DNA of 64,000 nucleotides from Paucimonas lemoignei. GTDB taxonomy: Bacteria > Pseudomonadota > Gammaproteobacteria > Burkholderiales > Burkholderiaceae_D. A model generated the notes under the pieces. It was given only the letters and a program-made list of their open reading frames with translations, was not told where the DNA came from and made no database searches. The position numbers were made by a program, and so were the translations under genes. The DNA lies in assembly GCF_004342585.1 (NCBI RefSeq), contig NZ_SLZQ01000002.1, positions 124,001 through 188,000 on the forward strand, given 5' to 3'. How positions within the stretch are numbered: the stretch's first letter is position 1; the number at the start of each line of letters is the position of its first letter. Positions 26,091 through 35,804 of the stretch are shown one piece after another.

Positions 26091-27551
26091 TTACATCAGG
26101 ATGATGTCGTACTGTTCCTGGTGGAATTGTGACTCCACCTGCAGCGAGATCGGCTTGCCGATGAAGTCGCCGAGCATCGCCAGGTGCTGCGACTCCTCTT
26201 CGAGGAACATATCCACCACGACTTGCGAAGCCAGGATGCGGAATTCGCGCGGGTTGAATTGGCGCGCTTCACGCAGCAGTTCTCGCAGGATTTCATAGCA
26301 GATGGTGCGCGCGGTCTTGACCTGGCCTTTGCCGCTGCAAGCCGGGCAGGGCTCGCACAGAATATGGGCGAGCGACTCGCGCGTGCGCTTCCTGGTCATT
26401 TCCACCAGGCCGAGCGTGGAAAAATTGGAGACCGAAATCTTGGTGCGGTCGCGTGCCAGCGCCTTGTGCAGTTCGGCAAGGACGGCGGCGCGATGGTCGG
26501 GGCTATCCATGTCGATGAAATCGAGAATGATGATGCCGCCGAGGTTTCGTAAGCGTAGCTGGCGCGCGATGGCATGCGCGGCTTCGAGGTTGGTCTTGAA
26601 AATGGTGTCGTCGAAGTTGCGACCGGTGACGTAGCTGCCGGTGTTGACGTCGATGGTGGTCATCGCCTCGGTCTGGTCGACGATCAGGTAGCCGCCGGAC
26701 TTGAGGTCGACACGGCGCCCCAGCGCGCGCTGGATTTCTTCTTCCACGCCATAGAGTTCGAACAGGGGGCGTTCGCCGGTATAGTGCTGCAAACGGGGTA
26801 GCACGGAAGGCGTGTAAGTCGTGGCAAATTGCTGCAGCTTGAGGAAATTTTCGCGCGAGTCGACCTGGATGCTGGAAGTGTCGTCGTTGACGAAGTCGCG
26901 CAGCACGCGTTGCGCCAGACTCAGATCCTGGTACAGCAAAACGGGAGCAGGCTTGGTCTTGGCGCCGGCGCTCAGATTGGACCAGGTCTTGCGCAGATAA
27001 TCGATATCCATCTGCAGATCGGCTTCGGACGCTTCCTCGGCCATCGTGCGGATGATGAAGCCGCCTTTTTCCTCCGGCGGTAACAGGCGCTGCACGCGCT
27101 GCTTGAGCTGCTCACGGCCCGCTTCGTTCTCGATGCGCTGGGAGATGCCGATGTGCGGGTCCTGCGGCAGGTAGACGAGCATGCGCCCGGCGATCGAGAT
27201 TTGCGTGGACAGGCGCGCACCCTTAGTGCCGATCGGGTCCTTGACCACCTGGACCATCAGCGACTGGCCATCGAACAGCAGCTTTTCAATCGGCGTCGGA
27301 TTACCGCCATTTTCCCGCGAACGTGCTTCCCAGATGTCGGCGACATGCAGAAAGGCGGCGCGCTCCAGGCCGATGTCGATGAATGCCGATTGCATGCCGG
27401 GCAGTACGCGCACCACTTTGCCCAGGTAGATATTGCCGGTCATGCCGCGCGACAGCGTGCGCTCGATGTGCAGTTCCTGCACGGCGCCCTGGAAGACCAG
27501 CGCGACGCGCGTTTCCTGCGGGGTGATGTTGACGAGGATGTCTTCGCTCAT
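26091..27551 (-). CDS. rng: ribonuclease G
   Basis: An endoribonuclease for 16S rRNA 5' maturation and mRNA turnover, RNase E/G family. The 486 residues match E. coli RNase G (489). An N-terminal S1 domain (RGMTGNIYLGKVVRVLPGMQSAFIDIG) is followed by the 5'-sensor/RNase H region and the DNase I-like catalytic part with IDVNTGSYVTGRN and IILDFIDMD (metal-binding Asp residues). The Zn-link CEPCPACSGKG is present. The start is ATG 27551 (MSEDILVNITPQ); the frame remains open further upstream, but that stretch overlaps maf. It is the last gene of the yebC-to-rng run. Confidence 0.95.
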   Translation of the reverse strand: MSEDILVNITPQETRVALVFQGAVQELHIERTLSRGMTGNIYLGKVVRVLPGMQSAFIDIGLERAAFLHVADIWEARSRENGGNPTPIEKLLFDGQSLMVQVVKDPIGTKGARLSTQISIAGRMLVYLPQDPHIGISQRIENEAGREQLKQRVQRLLPPEEKGGFIIRTMAEEASEADLQMDIDYLRKTWSNLSAGAKTKPAPVLLYQDLSLAQRVLRDFVNDDTSSIQVDSRENFLKLQQFATTYTPSVLPRLQHYTGERPLFELYGVEEEIQRALGRRVDLKSGGYLIVDQTEAMTTIDVNTGSYVTGRNFDDTIFKTNLEAAHAIARQLRLRNLGGIIILDFIDMDSPDHRAAVLAELHKALARDRTKISVSNFSTLGLVEMTRKRTRESLAHILCEPCPACSGKGQVKTARTICYEILRELLREARQFNPREFRILASQVVVDMFLEEESQHLAMLGDFIGKPISLQVESQFHQEQYDIILM

Positions 27552-27559
27552 GGGAAGAC

Positions 27560-28195
27560 TCAGCGACCGGTGGTGTCGAGGATGCGCACGCCTGCCCGGC
27601 GCAGCAATTGCGCCGTTTCGAACAGGGGTAAGCCCATGATGCCGGAATAGCTGCCGGCGATTTCCTGGATGAAGACCGCAGCCATGCCCTGGATGCCGTA
27701 ACCGCCAGCCTTGTCGTAAGGTTCGGCGGACATGCAATATGCATGAATCGCGGCATCGTCCAGTGGCGTGAAACGAACCGCCGAGCGCTGGGTGAGCTGC
27801 CAGGTCTCATCGTGGTGCCGCACGACCACGCTGGTCAGCACTTCATGGGTGCGGCCGGACAGCGAGCGCAACATGTCGGCGGCTTCGGCATAACCGGCCG
27901 GCTTGCCGAGGATGCGGCCATCGACCACCACCGTGGTATCGGCGGCGAGCACCGGGCGTGCCGGCAGTTTGCGCCACAACATGGTGTGGTGCGCGCACTC
28001 GGCTTTTTCCCTGGTCACACGCGCAACGTAATCATCGGCCGCTTCACCGGGAAGCACTTCTTCGCTGACTTCAGGGCCGCGTGGCCCCTGGTCGCGCAGC
28101 AATAGCAGCTCGAATTCCACGCCGATCTGGCGCAGCAGTTCACGCCGGCGGGCGCTCTTGGAGGCGAGGTAGATTTTATGGTCGCTTGGTCTCAT
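27560..28195 (-). CDS. maf: Maf-type nucleoside triphosphate pyrophosphatase (YhdE-like)
   Basis: A house-cleaning enzyme that hydrolyses dTTP/UTP and modified nucleotides, linked to septum control. The 211 residues start with IYLASKSARRRELLRQIGV; the catalytic acidic motif VLAADTTVVVDGRILGKP and the SGRTHEVLTSVVV and DKAGGYGIQGMAA segments are family hallmarks. It is 8 nt upstream of rng and downstream of rlmH on the same strand. Confidence 0.93.
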   Translation of the reverse strand: MRPSDHKIYLASKSARRRELLRQIGVEFELLLLRDQGPRGPEVSEEVLPGEAADDYVARVTREKAECAHHTMLWRKLPARPVLAADTTVVVDGRILGKPAGYAEAADMLRSLSGRTHEVLTSVVVRHHDETWQLTQRSAVRFTPLDDAAIHAYCMSAEPYDKAGGYGIQGMAAVFIQEIAGSYSGIMGLPLFETAQLLRRAGVRILDTTGR

Positions 28196-28230
28196 GCCCT
28201 GCTTGATCGATTCTCTAAAGGTTGCCTAGC

Positions 28231-28701
28231 CTAGACGCGGTGATACGGGTGATTCTGGGTAATCGACCACGCCCGGTATAGCTGTTCCGCCAGTAGGACC
28301 CTCACCATGCCATGCGGCAGGGTCAGGCTGGAAATGCGCAATAAAAGATCGGCGTTCGCCTTGAATTCCGCATCCAGCCCATCGGCACCGCCGACGACGA
28401 ATGTAACATCCCGGCCATCTTGTTGCCACTGTGTCAGATATTTGGCAAGTTGTACAGTAGTGATGTCCTTGCCGCGTTCGTCCAGCGCGACAATCCGCGA
28501 ACCCTTGGGAATCGCCGCCTCGATGCGGGTGCGCTCCTGCGCCATGACGGTCTCGGCGGTCCTGCTGCCGCTGCGCTCCACCGGCTTGATTTCCTTGAGC
28601 TGAATCCGGCATTCCGGCGGCATGCGCTTGGCATACTCGCCAAAGCCGGCCTCGATCCAGGCAGGCATCTTGTGGCCGACAGCGGCAATGATCAGTTGCA
28701 T
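28231..28701 (-). CDS. rlmH: 23S rRNA pseudouridine(1915) N3-methyltransferase
   Basis: A SPOUT methyltransferase acting on helix 69 of the assembled 70S ribosome with S-adenosylmethionine. The 156 residues are the usual length. [13 protein letters not shown] forms part of the knotted SAM site and the C-terminus ends with [18 protein letters not shown], the conserved catalytic tail. It follows rsfS by 9 nt, a pairing kept in most bacteria. Confidence 0.96.
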   Translation of the reverse strand: MQLIIAAVGHKMPAWIEAGFGEYAKRMPPECRIQLKEIKPVERSGSRTAETVMAQERTRIEAAIPKGSRIVALDERGKDITTVQLAKYLTQWQQDGRDVTFVVGGADGLDAEFKANADLLLRISSLTLPHGMVRVLLAEQLYRAWSITQNHPYHRV

Positions 28702-28710
28702 GCCGTCGGT

Positions 28711-29430
28711 TTAGTCAGCCTTCTTGGCGGCTTTTTTAGCGGGAGCCTTGCGGGTGGCAACCTTGATCTTGGTGCTGCTGGCAGGCTTTGCGGCAGTCTT
28801 GGCAGTGGTCTTGCGCGCTGTAGTGGACTTGGCGGCCGTAGACTTTGCTGCGGCGCCTGCGGTTTTGCTGGCGGTCTTGGCAGCGGTGCCGGTCGACTTG
28901 GCCGCACTCTTGCTAGCTGTTTTCGTCGCAGTTTTACTCGCGGTCTTCGATGCAGTCTTGCGTGCCGGGGCCTTTTTCGGGGCTTCCTCGGTTTCAGTCA
29001 CCGAACGATTGACCGTCAGGTGGCGGCCACGTTTCTTGGGCGCTTCAGCTTCTTCTTCCGCGCTGGCAGTGCGCTTGGAGGTCCGTTTGGCAGCGCCCAG
29101 CTTGACTTCTTTCTCGCCCCAGATTTCTTCAAGGCGATAATAGTCGCGGATGGCCGGTTGCATGATGTGGACGATCATGTCGCCCAAGTCCACCAGCACC
29201 CACTCACCGGTATCTTCGCCTTCCATGCTGAGAATCTCGCCGCCATTGCCCTTGACCTTGTCTCGCACGGAAGCGGCCAGCGCCTTGGTTTGCCGGTTGG
29301 AAGTGCCGGATGCGATCGCGAGTCGGTCGAACAGGCTGGTCAGCTGGGTCGTGTCATAGACGCGGATGTCTTGTGCCTTGATGTCTTCGAGAGCGTCAAC
29401 AACAAGGGCTTGCAGTTTTTTGATATCCAT
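28711..29430 (-). CDS. rsfS: ribosomal silencing factor RsfS with long Ala/Lys/Thr-rich tail
   Basis: RsfS binds ribosomal protein uL14 and blocks subunit joining in starved cells. Residues 1-105 are the complete domain (ALEDIKAQDIRVYD, LAIASGTSNRQTKALA, GEWVLVDLGDMIVHIM, RDYYRLEEIWG). The remaining ~134 residues are unlike standard RsfS: a basic low-complexity tail of repeated TASKTA/SAAKST/KTAAKPA units resembling histone-H1-like bacterial proteins. Total 239 residues against the usual 105-130. The reading frame is continuous with no frameshift evident. The tail probably gives extra RNA or DNA binding. The upstream nadD usually found next to rsfS is absent. Confidence 0.93.
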   Translation of the reverse strand: MDIKKLQALVVDALEDIKAQDIRVYDTTQLTSLFDRLAIASGTSNRQTKALAASVRDKVKGNGGEILSMEGEDTGEWVLVDLGDMIVHIMQPAIRDYYRLEEIWGEKEVKLGAAKRTSKRTASAEEEAEAPKKRGRHLTVNRSVTETEEAPKKAPARKTASKTASKTATKTASKSAAKSTGTAAKTASKTAGAAAKSTAAKSTTARKTTAKTAAKPASSTKIKVATRKAPAKKAAKKAD

Positions 29431-29572
29431 GCGGGAACTTGGTCCTGGTAGAGATGATATTGTTATATATAGTCTAACACTGCCGGGATGACAACGCGGT
29501 CGGCGGGTATCCCGGCTGGTTTGATGCTAATTCTTGATATTGGCAATGCGGCTGGTAATGGTCGGTGCGTGA

Positions 29573-30484
29573 TCAGACCCAGTCTCGTGCAATCAGGAAA
29601 TCCGAATAGAGCCGCGCTTCCGGGCTTCCCGCTTCCGGGCTCCAGTTGTAGCGCCATTTGACGATCGGCGGCAGCGACATCAGGATCGATTCGGTACGGC
29701 CGCCCGATTGCAGGCCGAAATGCGTGCCGCGATCGAACACCAGGTTGAATTCGACATAGCGGCCGCGTCGGTAAGCCTGGAAGTCACGCTCGCGCTCGCC
29801 ATAGGGCGTATTCATGCGCCGGGTGAGAATCGGCGCATAGGCGTCGATAAAGGCATCACCAACGCTTTGCATCATGGCGAAGCTTTGATCGAAGCCGAGC
29901 GCATTGAAATCGTCAAAGAAAATGCCGCCGACGCCGCGCGGTTCATTGCGGTGTTTCAGGAAAAAATAATCGTCACACCATTTCTTGAAGCGCGGGTACA
30001 GGTCGCCGCGGAAGGGTGTCAGCGCATCCTTGCAAGTCTGGTGGAAGTGACGGGCATCTTCCTCGAAACCGTAATAGGGCGTCAGGTCCATGCCGCCGCC
30101 GAACCACCACATCGGTGCGCCGGCCGCCGGTTCCTCGCCTTCGGCGGTAGCGATGAAGAAGCGCACATTCATGTGCACGGTCGGCGCATAGGGATTGCGG
30201 GGATGCAGCACCAGCGACACGCCCATGGCTTCCCAGCTGCGTCCGGCGATTTCCGGCCGGTTCGCCGCGGCCGAAGGCGGCAGGTTCTTGCCCATCACGT
30301 GGGAAAAACCGACGCCGCCACGCTCGAAGACTTTGCCTTCCTCGATGATGCGCGAGGTGCCGCCGCCGCCTTCGGGCCGCTGCCAGGTGTCGACAAGGAA
30401 GGGCTTGCCATCGATGGCGGCAAGCGCATCGACGATCCGGGTTTGCAGGCCGGTCAGGTAATCCTTGACGATGGCGGAATCCAT
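29573..30484 (-). CDS. hemF: oxygen-dependent coproporphyrinogen III oxidase
   Basis: HemF carries out the aerobic oxidative decarboxylation of coproporphyrinogen III to protoporphyrinogen IX in haem synthesis. The 303 residues show the conserved SRVIEEG-like segment ([20 protein letters not shown]), MNVRFF, the [19 protein letters not shown] signature, [20 protein letters not shown] and [19 protein letters not shown]. It lies 24 nt downstream of purD. The 142 nt to rsfS hold no gene. Confidence 0.96.
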   Translation of the reverse strand: MDSAIVKDYLTGLQTRIVDALAAIDGKPFLVDTWQRPEGGGGTSRIIEEGKVFERGGVGFSHVMGKNLPPSAAANRPEIAGRSWEAMGVSLVLHPRNPYAPTVHMNVRFFIATAEGEEPAAGAPMWWFGGGMDLTPYYGFEEDARHFHQTCKDALTPFRGDLYPRFKKWCDDYFFLKHRNEPRGVGGIFFDDFNALGFDQSFAMMQSVGDAFIDAYAPILTRRMNTPYGERERDFQAYRRGRYVEFNLVFDRGTHFGLQSGGRTESILMSLPPIVKWRYNWSPEAGSPEARLYSDFLIARDWV

Positions 30485-30508
30485 GCTGCTCCTAAGTTTG
30501 CCGTGCGG

Positions 30509-31777
30509 TCAGCGCTTGATGGCGCGCCAGCCGATGTCGCGGCGGAACTGCATGCCGTTGAACTGGATCTTGTCCACCGCCTGGTAGGCAGCGCGTTGCG
30601 CCATGCGCACGCTGTCGCCCAGGCCTACCACGCACAGCACGCGGCCGCCAGAAGTCACCAGGTTGCCATCGGCGATGGTCGTGCCGGCATGGAAGGTGAC
30701 GCAATCGGCGGTTTCGGCCGGAATGTCATGGATAACGTCGCCCTTGCGCGGCGATTCCGGGTAACCGGCAGCAGCCATCACCACGCCCAGCGCGGTGCGG
30801 CGATCCCATTCCAGTTCGATCTTGTCGAGCGTGCCATTGACGGCGTGCTCTGCCACGGTGAGGAAATCGGTCTTCAGGCGCGCCATGATCGGCTGGGTTT
30901 CCGGGTCGCCCATGCGGCAATTGAATTCCAGCGTCTTGACCTGGCCCTGCTTGTCGATCATCAGGCCTGCATACAGGAAGCCCGTAAACGGAATGCCATC
31001 CTTGGCCATGCCTTGCACGGTCGGCTGAATGATTTCGCGCATGACCTTGGCATGGATGGACGGCGTGACGATCGGCGCCGGCGAATAGGCGCCCATGCCG
31101 CCGGTGTTCGGGCCTTCGTCATTGTCTTTCAGGCGCTTGTGGTCCTGGCTGGTGGCCAGCGGCAGGATGTTCTGGCCATCTACCATGACGATGAAGCTGG
31201 CTTCCTCGCCATCGAGGAAGTCTTCGATCACCACGCGCGCGCCGGCGTCGCCGAGCTTGTTATCCGAGAGCATGGCGTCGATGGCGGCATGCGCTTCGTC
31301 CAGGCTCATCGCCACGACCACGCCCTTGCCGGCGGCCAGGCCATCGGCCTTGATGACGATCGGCGCGCCCTTGCGGTTGACGTAGTCGTGCGCTGCCTTG
31401 GCATCGGCAAAGGTTTCATAATCGGCGGTCGGGATGCTATGGCGCTTCATGAAGGCCTTGGCGAAATCCTTGGAGCTTTCCAGTTGCGCCGCTTCCTTGG
31501 TCGGGCCGAAGATCTTCAAGCCGTGTTCGCGGAAGATGTTGACGATGCCGGCAGCCAGCGGGGTTTCCGGACCGACCACGGTCAGGCCGATACCTTCCTT
31601 GATGGCGAATTGCGCCAGCCAGCCGGGCTCGGTGATCGGCACGTTCTTCAGGCGCGGATCGAGTTCGGTGCCGCCATTGCCGGGCGCGACATACACCATT
31701 TGCACGCGCGACGATTGCGCGATTTTCCAGGCCAGCGCGTGTTCGCGGCCGCCTGAACCTACTACCAGAACTTTCAT
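30509..31777 (-). CDS. purD: phosphoribosylamine-glycine ligase
   Basis: GAR synthetase, the second step of de novo purine synthesis. The 422 residues form an ATP-grasp enzyme: KVLVVGSGGREHALAWK at the N-terminus, VIKADGLAAGKGVVVA for ATP binding, and VLEFNCRMGDPETQ (here TLEFNCRMGDPETQ) for the metal-binding Glu/Asn pair. It starts 4 nt after yebC and precedes hemF. Confidence 0.96.
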   Translation of the reverse strand: MKVLVVGSGGREHALAWKIAQSSRVQMVYVAPGNGGTELDPRLKNVPITEPGWLAQFAIKEGIGLTVVGPETPLAAGIVNIFREHGLKIFGPTKEAAQLESSKDFAKAFMKRHSIPTADYETFADAKAAHDYVNRKGAPIVIKADGLAAGKGVVVAMSLDEAHAAIDAMLSDNKLGDAGARVVIEDFLDGEEASFIVMVDGQNILPLATSQDHKRLKDNDEGPNTGGMGAYSPAPIVTPSIHAKVMREIIQPTVQGMAKDGIPFTGFLYAGLMIDKQGQVKTLEFNCRMGDPETQPIMARLKTDFLTVAEHAVNGTLDKIELEWDRRTALGVVMAAAGYPESPRKGDVIHDIPAETADCVTFHAGTTIADGNLVTSGGRVLCVVGLGDSVRMAQRAAYQAVDKIQFNGMQFRRDIGWRAIKR

Positions 31778-31781
31778 GTAA

Positions 31782-32507
31782 TTATTCCTCGATCACGGCA
31801 TTCGTATAGACTTCCTGGACATCGTCGAGATTCTCCAGGGCGTCCAGCAGCTTTTGCATCTTTTGCGCGTCTTCGCCGGTAAACACGGTTTCGGTGGACG
31901 GCTTCATGATGATCTCGGCGACTTCCGCCTTGAAGCCAGTCTTTTCCAGCGCATCCTTGACCGCAGAAAAATCGTTCGGCGCGCACAGCACTTCGATACC
32001 GCCTTCCTCGTCGGTGACGACATCTTCGGCGCCGGCTTCGAGCGCGGCTTCCATCAATTTGTCTTCATCGGTGCCGGGGGCGAACAGGAACTGGCCGCAA
32101 TGCTTGAACAGGAAAGCCACCGAGCCCTCGGTACCCATGTTGCCGCCATACTTGGAAAAGGCGTGACGCACTTCCGCCACCGTGCGCACGCGATTGTCGG
32201 TCATGCAATCGACGATGATGGCGGCGCCATTGATGCCGTAGCCTTCGTAACGGATTTCTTCGTAGTTGGCGCCTTCCAGGCCGCCGGTGCCACGCTGGAT
32301 GGCGCGCTGCACATTATCCTTCGGCATATTGGCGTCGGCCGCCTTGTCGATTGCCAACCGCAGGCGCGGGTTGGCATTGACGTCGCCGCCGCCCATGCGT
32401 GCCGCAACGGTGATTTCCTTGATCAGTCGGGTCCAGATCTTGCCGCGCTTGGCGTCAGTTGCTGCCTTCTTGTGCTTGATGTTGGCCCATTTGCTATGTC
32501 CTGCCAT
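31782..32507 (-). CDS. yebC: YebC/PmpR (TACO1) family protein
   Basis: A protein of 241 residues beginning [22 protein letters not shown], the diagnostic N-terminus. Members are described as DNA-binding regulators and, more recently, as ribosome-associated factors helping translation of proline-rich stretches. [16 protein letters not shown] and [11 protein letters not shown] are also standard. It is the first gene of the seven-gene minus-strand run yebC-purD-hemF-rsfS-rlmH-maf-rng; its promoter must lie in 32508-32738. Confidence 0.95.
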   Translation of the reverse strand: MAGHSKWANIKHKKAATDAKRGKIWTRLIKEITVAARMGGGDVNANPRLRLAIDKAADANMPKDNVQRAIQRGTGGLEGANYEEIRYEGYGINGAAIIVDCMTDNRVRTVAEVRHAFSKYGGNMGTEGSVAFLFKHCGQFLFAPGTDEDKLMEAALEAGAEDVVTDEEGGIEVLCAPNDFSAVKDALEKTGFKAEVAEIIMKPSTETVFTGEDAQKMQKLLDALENLDDVQEVYTNAVIEE

Positions 32508-32738
32508 GACAATTCTTTCCCGATAAGCTTTTGCAAGTGCCTGTTTGCAAAGGAAAAATTGAGAGTCTTCAATTCAGCCGGAGCGGCTGCAGACACGAAA
32601 ATGAGTGCGGATTTTACCATGCCGCCCACCGCTGAATATGCCGTTCGGCAGCTATTTCGCCATGCTTGTATAAAGTGGAGTGCATGCTGATAAGCAAGCA
32701 TTCGGCAAGAAAATTGTAGCAAGCCTACAATTGTTACC

Positions 32739-33656
32739 ATGCTTGCCAATTCATCTTCTTCTCTACCGGCGCGCCGTGCTTTTCTTGGCGGCCTGGTCAT
32801 TGCCATTCTTGGCGCAATCTTTTTCTCGGCTAAGGCCATTGTCGCCAAACTGATCTACCGGTATCACGTCGATGCGGTCACCCTGATCACTTTCCGCATG
32901 CTGTTTTCCCTGCCATTCTTTGCCGTGATGGCAATCTGGCAAGCGCGCACGGCGTTGCCGCTGACACGCGCCGAGCGGATCAAGATCGTGCTGCTCGGCC
33001 TCGTCGGCTATTACTTGTCGAGTTTTCTCGATTTCCTTGGACTGCAATACATCAGCGCGGGACTCGAGCGCCTGATCCTGTTCTTGACGCCATCCTTTGT
33101 CCTGCTGATTTCCTTTGTTTTCCTAAAAAAGAAAGTCACGCGCCTGGAATGGCTGGCCTTGCTGGTTTCGTATGGCGGCACCGTGCTGGTGTTCTTGCAT
33201 GATGTGCAGATTGGCGGGCAGGGCAATATTGCGCTCGGCGGCGCGCTGGTGCTATCCAGCGCATTTACTTATGCAATCTATCTGCTGCTGTCCGGCGAGC
33301 TGGTGCGCAAGGTCGGCACGCTACGCCTGGTGGCTTATGCCATGTGCGTCTCCAGCGTGGCGTGCATCGTGCAGTTTTTCGTGCTGCGGCCGGCTGGCAT
33401 GCTGGTGCAGCCGCATGAGGTATATGGCCTGTCGCTGGTGAATGCGGTGTTTTGCACAGTCTTGCCGGTGTATCTGACCATGCTGGGCGTGGAAAAAATC
33501 GGCGCCGGCAGCGCTTCGCAAGCCGGCATGGTCGGGCCGGTATCCACCTTATTCCTGGGCGCGCTGGTGCTGGATGAACCGATCACGGCAATCCAGCTGG
33601 GCGGCACGGCACTGGTCTTGAGCGGGATGTATTTATTGTCACGCAAGAAGGTGTGA
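32739..33656 (+). CDS. EamA/DMT family transporter
   Basis: A drug/metabolite transporter superfamily permease of 305 residues with ten predicted helices in two EamA repeats. The first repeat contains AKLIYRYHVDAVTLITFRML; the second repeat ends at LVLDEPITAIQLGGTALVLSGMYLL, the classic C-terminal EamA motif. It is alone on its strand and divergent from yebC. The substrate is unknown. Confidence 0.88.
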   Translation: MLANSSSSLPARRAFLGGLVIAILGAIFFSAKAIVAKLIYRYHVDAVTLITFRMLFSLPFFAVMAIWQARTALPLTRAERIKIVLLGLVGYYLSSFLDFLGLQYISAGLERLILFLTPSFVLLISFVFLKKKVTRLEWLALLVSYGGTVLVFLHDVQIGGQGNIALGGALVLSSAFTYAIYLLLSGELVRKVGTLRLVAYAMCVSSVACIVQFFVLRPAGMLVQPHEVYGLSLVNAVFCTVLPVYLTMLGVEKIGAGSASQAGMVGPVSTLFLGALVLDEPITAIQLGGTALVLSGMYLLSRKKV

Positions 33657-33743
33657 CGGGTGAGGCGATAGGCCTTCCGGCAAGTTCCGCTGAGCGGTAT
33701 TAGAATTGCCAACATTGTTCACTTCACATCAAGCGAGCCGCAC

Positions 33744-34718
33744 ATGCCGAAAGCAATCAGAATATCCCGGGTCGGTGGCCCGGAAGTCATGGAATATGTC
33801 GATGTCGAAGTTGGCGCACCGGGTCCGGGCGAGGTGCATGTGCGCCATGCCGCCTGCGGCTTGAATTACATCGATGTCTACTTCCGCAATGGCGCCTACC
33901 AGCAAGCCTTGCCGGCTGGCCTGGGCATGGAAGCCTCGGGCACGGTCGTGGCGGTGGGCGAGGGCGTGACGCATCTGCAGCCGGGCGATCGCATCGCCTA
34001 TGCCGCCCAGCCTCCAGGCGCCTATGCGGAAGAACGCGTCATGCCGGCCAAGCAAGTGGTGAAGCTGCCGGCTGCCATCGATTTCGACACCGGCGCGGCC
34101 ATGATGCTGCAAGGGATGACGGTGCAATATCTGTTCAACCGTACCTATCCCTTGCGCGGCGGCGAAACCATCCTGTTCCATGCCGCTGCCGGCGGTGTTG
34201 GCTTGATCGCCTGCCAGTGGGCCAGGGCGATGGGCGTGACCATGATCGGCACGGTCGGTTCGGATGAAAAAGCCGAGCTGGCGAAGGCGCATGGCTGCGC
34301 GCATGTCATTAACTACAATAAGGAAAACTTCGTCGAGCGCGTCAAGGAAATCACCGGCGGCGCCGGCGTGCCGGTCGTGTACGATTCCATCGGCAAGGAT
34401 ACCTTCATCCCTTCGCTGGATTGCCTGGCTCCCCTTGGCATGCTGGTGAGCTTCGGCGCCGCCTCGGGCCCGGTGCCGCCGTTTGGCCTGCAGGAACTGG
34501 CTTCGCGCGGTTCGCTGTATGTGACGCGTCCGTCGCTGTTTACCCATATCGCCAAGCGTGAAGCGCTGGAGGAAATCGCGGCGGACCTGTTCCGCATGGT
34601 CGAAAGCGGCAAGGTGAAGATTCCTGTCAATCAGCGCTATGCCTTGAAGGATGTGGCGCAGGCGCATCGCGACCTGGAAGCGCGCAAGACCACGGGCTCG
34701 ACTATCCTGCTGCCGTAA
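33744..34718 (+). CDS. qor: NADPH:quinone oxidoreductase (zinc-free MDR family)
   Basis: A cytosolic enzyme that reduces quinones with NADPH, QOR/zeta-crystallin type. The 324 residues have a GroES-like N-terminal domain (GEVHVRHAACGLNYIDVYFR) and a Rossmann domain with LFHAAAGGVGLIACQWAR. Zinc-binding cysteines are absent, as expected of this class. TVQYLFNRTYP and INYNKENFVERVKEIT are typical QOR segments. A CCGGAAG/CTTCCGG inverted repeat at 34729-34752 may help end its transcript. Confidence 0.9.
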   Translation: MPKAIRISRVGGPEVMEYVDVEVGAPGPGEVHVRHAACGLNYIDVYFRNGAYQQALPAGLGMEASGTVVAVGEGVTHLQPGDRIAYAAQPPGAYAEERVMPAKQVVKLPAAIDFDTGAAMMLQGMTVQYLFNRTYPLRGGETILFHAAAGGVGLIACQWARAMGVTMIGTVGSDEKAELAKAHGCAHVINYNKENFVERVKEITGGAGVPVVYDSIGKDTFIPSLDCLAPLGMLVSFGAASGPVPPFGLQELASRGSLYVTRPSLFTHIAKREALEEIAADLFRMVESGKVKIPVNQRYALKDVAQAHRDLEARKTTGSTILLP

Positions 34719-34862
34719 GCGGTTGACGCCGGAAGATCGATAAGGCTTCCGGAGCAGGCGGCGTGCGTCCTCTCGACCTGGAGCGTGCACGCCGCATTCC
34801 TCAGCAGCTTCATTGAGCTGCCCAATATTTTAACCAATCGACATATGCGTCGAGAGCCTCAC

Positions 34863-34997
34863 ATGCATCCAGAGCCCGAACACAAAGAGCCCAACGTTTC
34901 CGATAGCCCGAAATTCGGGCGCCTGCTGATCATACTGGTTGCCGCCGTGCTGCTGATTGCACTCATTACCGTTGCCTCCGAGGCTTATTATTCCTGA
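34863..34997 (+). CDS. small single-span membrane protein, hypothetical
   Basis: About 44 residues: a polar His/Glu/Pro-rich head (MHPEPEHKEPNVSDSP) followed by one membrane helix (GRLLIILVAAVLLIALITVA). GAGAGC lies about 8 nt before this ATG; in-frame ATGs at 34845 and 34785 are alternatives. I do not recognise the family. It could be co-transcribed with qor. Confidence 0.45.
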   Translation: MHPEPEHKEPNVSDSPKFGRLLIILVAAVLLIALITVASEAYYS

Positions 34998-35048
34998 GTC
35001 ACGGCCTGAAACGGGTGGGCGCCTAGCAAGAGCTTACTAAGGCAAGCG

Positions 35049-35723
35049 CTATGGCTTGATGTTCTTCGGCGCCGGATCGTCCTTGAATTCCATCGTCACC
35101 TGATGCGGTACCCCGCTTCGGCCCGGGAAATCGGCGAAGGCGCTTTTCACCATGTAGGGCATAACGGCAGCCAGGGACGGGCTGCGACCTTCGCTGACGA
35201 CGGTGACGTCATACAGCTTCTTGCCATCGGCTGCACGGGTGATGCCTACCTGTAGCTGGCGATGGTAGAGCCGATAATTCGATTCGGAGTAACTGACTAC
35301 CGGCGGCGAATACCAGAAGGGGTCATACCAGAACGGATCGTAATACCGGTATGGCCAGCGCGGCCCGTAAAAAGGGCCATATGGCGGCCCCCACCCTCCC
35401 GGGTTCACGACAACCGGCTCGACTACCCGCACGTCACGGTCGGTGATGCGGTACGCCAGATTCACCTTCAGTGCCGCCTTCGCTGCTGCAGACGCATCGG
35501 TAAAGCCCAGTCTCAGCAATTCCGCGCGCACAAGGTTTTCGTAATTGCGATATTCCAGGTCATTGTTTTGCGCATTGCTGCGTTCGAAGGTGAACGACTT
35601 GTCGGCCAGTTGCGCCGGCCATTCATGGAAAGCCGTGACTTCGCTGCGAATTGTCGGAGTGGAGCAGCCAGCCAGCAGTATGGCGAGCAGCGCCACGAAC
35701 ATCAGGGGGAAACCGCGTTTCAT
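35049..35723 (-). CDS. DUF4136 domain lipoprotein
   Basis: 224 residues from MKRGFPLM. A lipoprotein signal peptide ends in the lipobox LLAGCS, so the protein should be anchored in a cell envelope membrane. The mature part begins with the DUF4136-type FHEWPAQLADKSFTFERS and NYENLVRAELLRLGF and contains a Gly/Pro/Tyr/Trp-rich insert (GGWGPPYGPFYGPRWPYRYY). The function of the family is unknown. An in-frame ATG 12 nt further up is possible. Confidence 0.75.
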   Translation of the reverse strand: MKRGFPLMFVALLAILLAGCSTPTIRSEVTAFHEWPAQLADKSFTFERSNAQNNDLEYRNYENLVRAELLRLGFTDASAAAKAALKVNLAYRITDRDVRVVEPVVVNPGGWGPPYGPFYGPRWPYRYYDPFWYDPFWYSPPVVSYSESNYRLYHRQLQVGITRAADGKKLYDVTVVSEGRSPSLAAVMPYMVKSAFADFPGRSGVPHQVTMEFKDDPAPKNIKP

Positions 35724-35804
35724 CGTCGACTCCAAAGCATTGAGTTACATAATGAATGATAGTCGCGCTATTGAAAAAAACGGTAAGAAAATGTAAGGAA
35801 CGGC

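Noticed and set aside
30508-31756. Long open frame (over 680 codons) on the plus strand across hemF and purD.
   Set aside because: It is the antisense shadow of two certain genes in a G+C-rich region; the translation has no family features.
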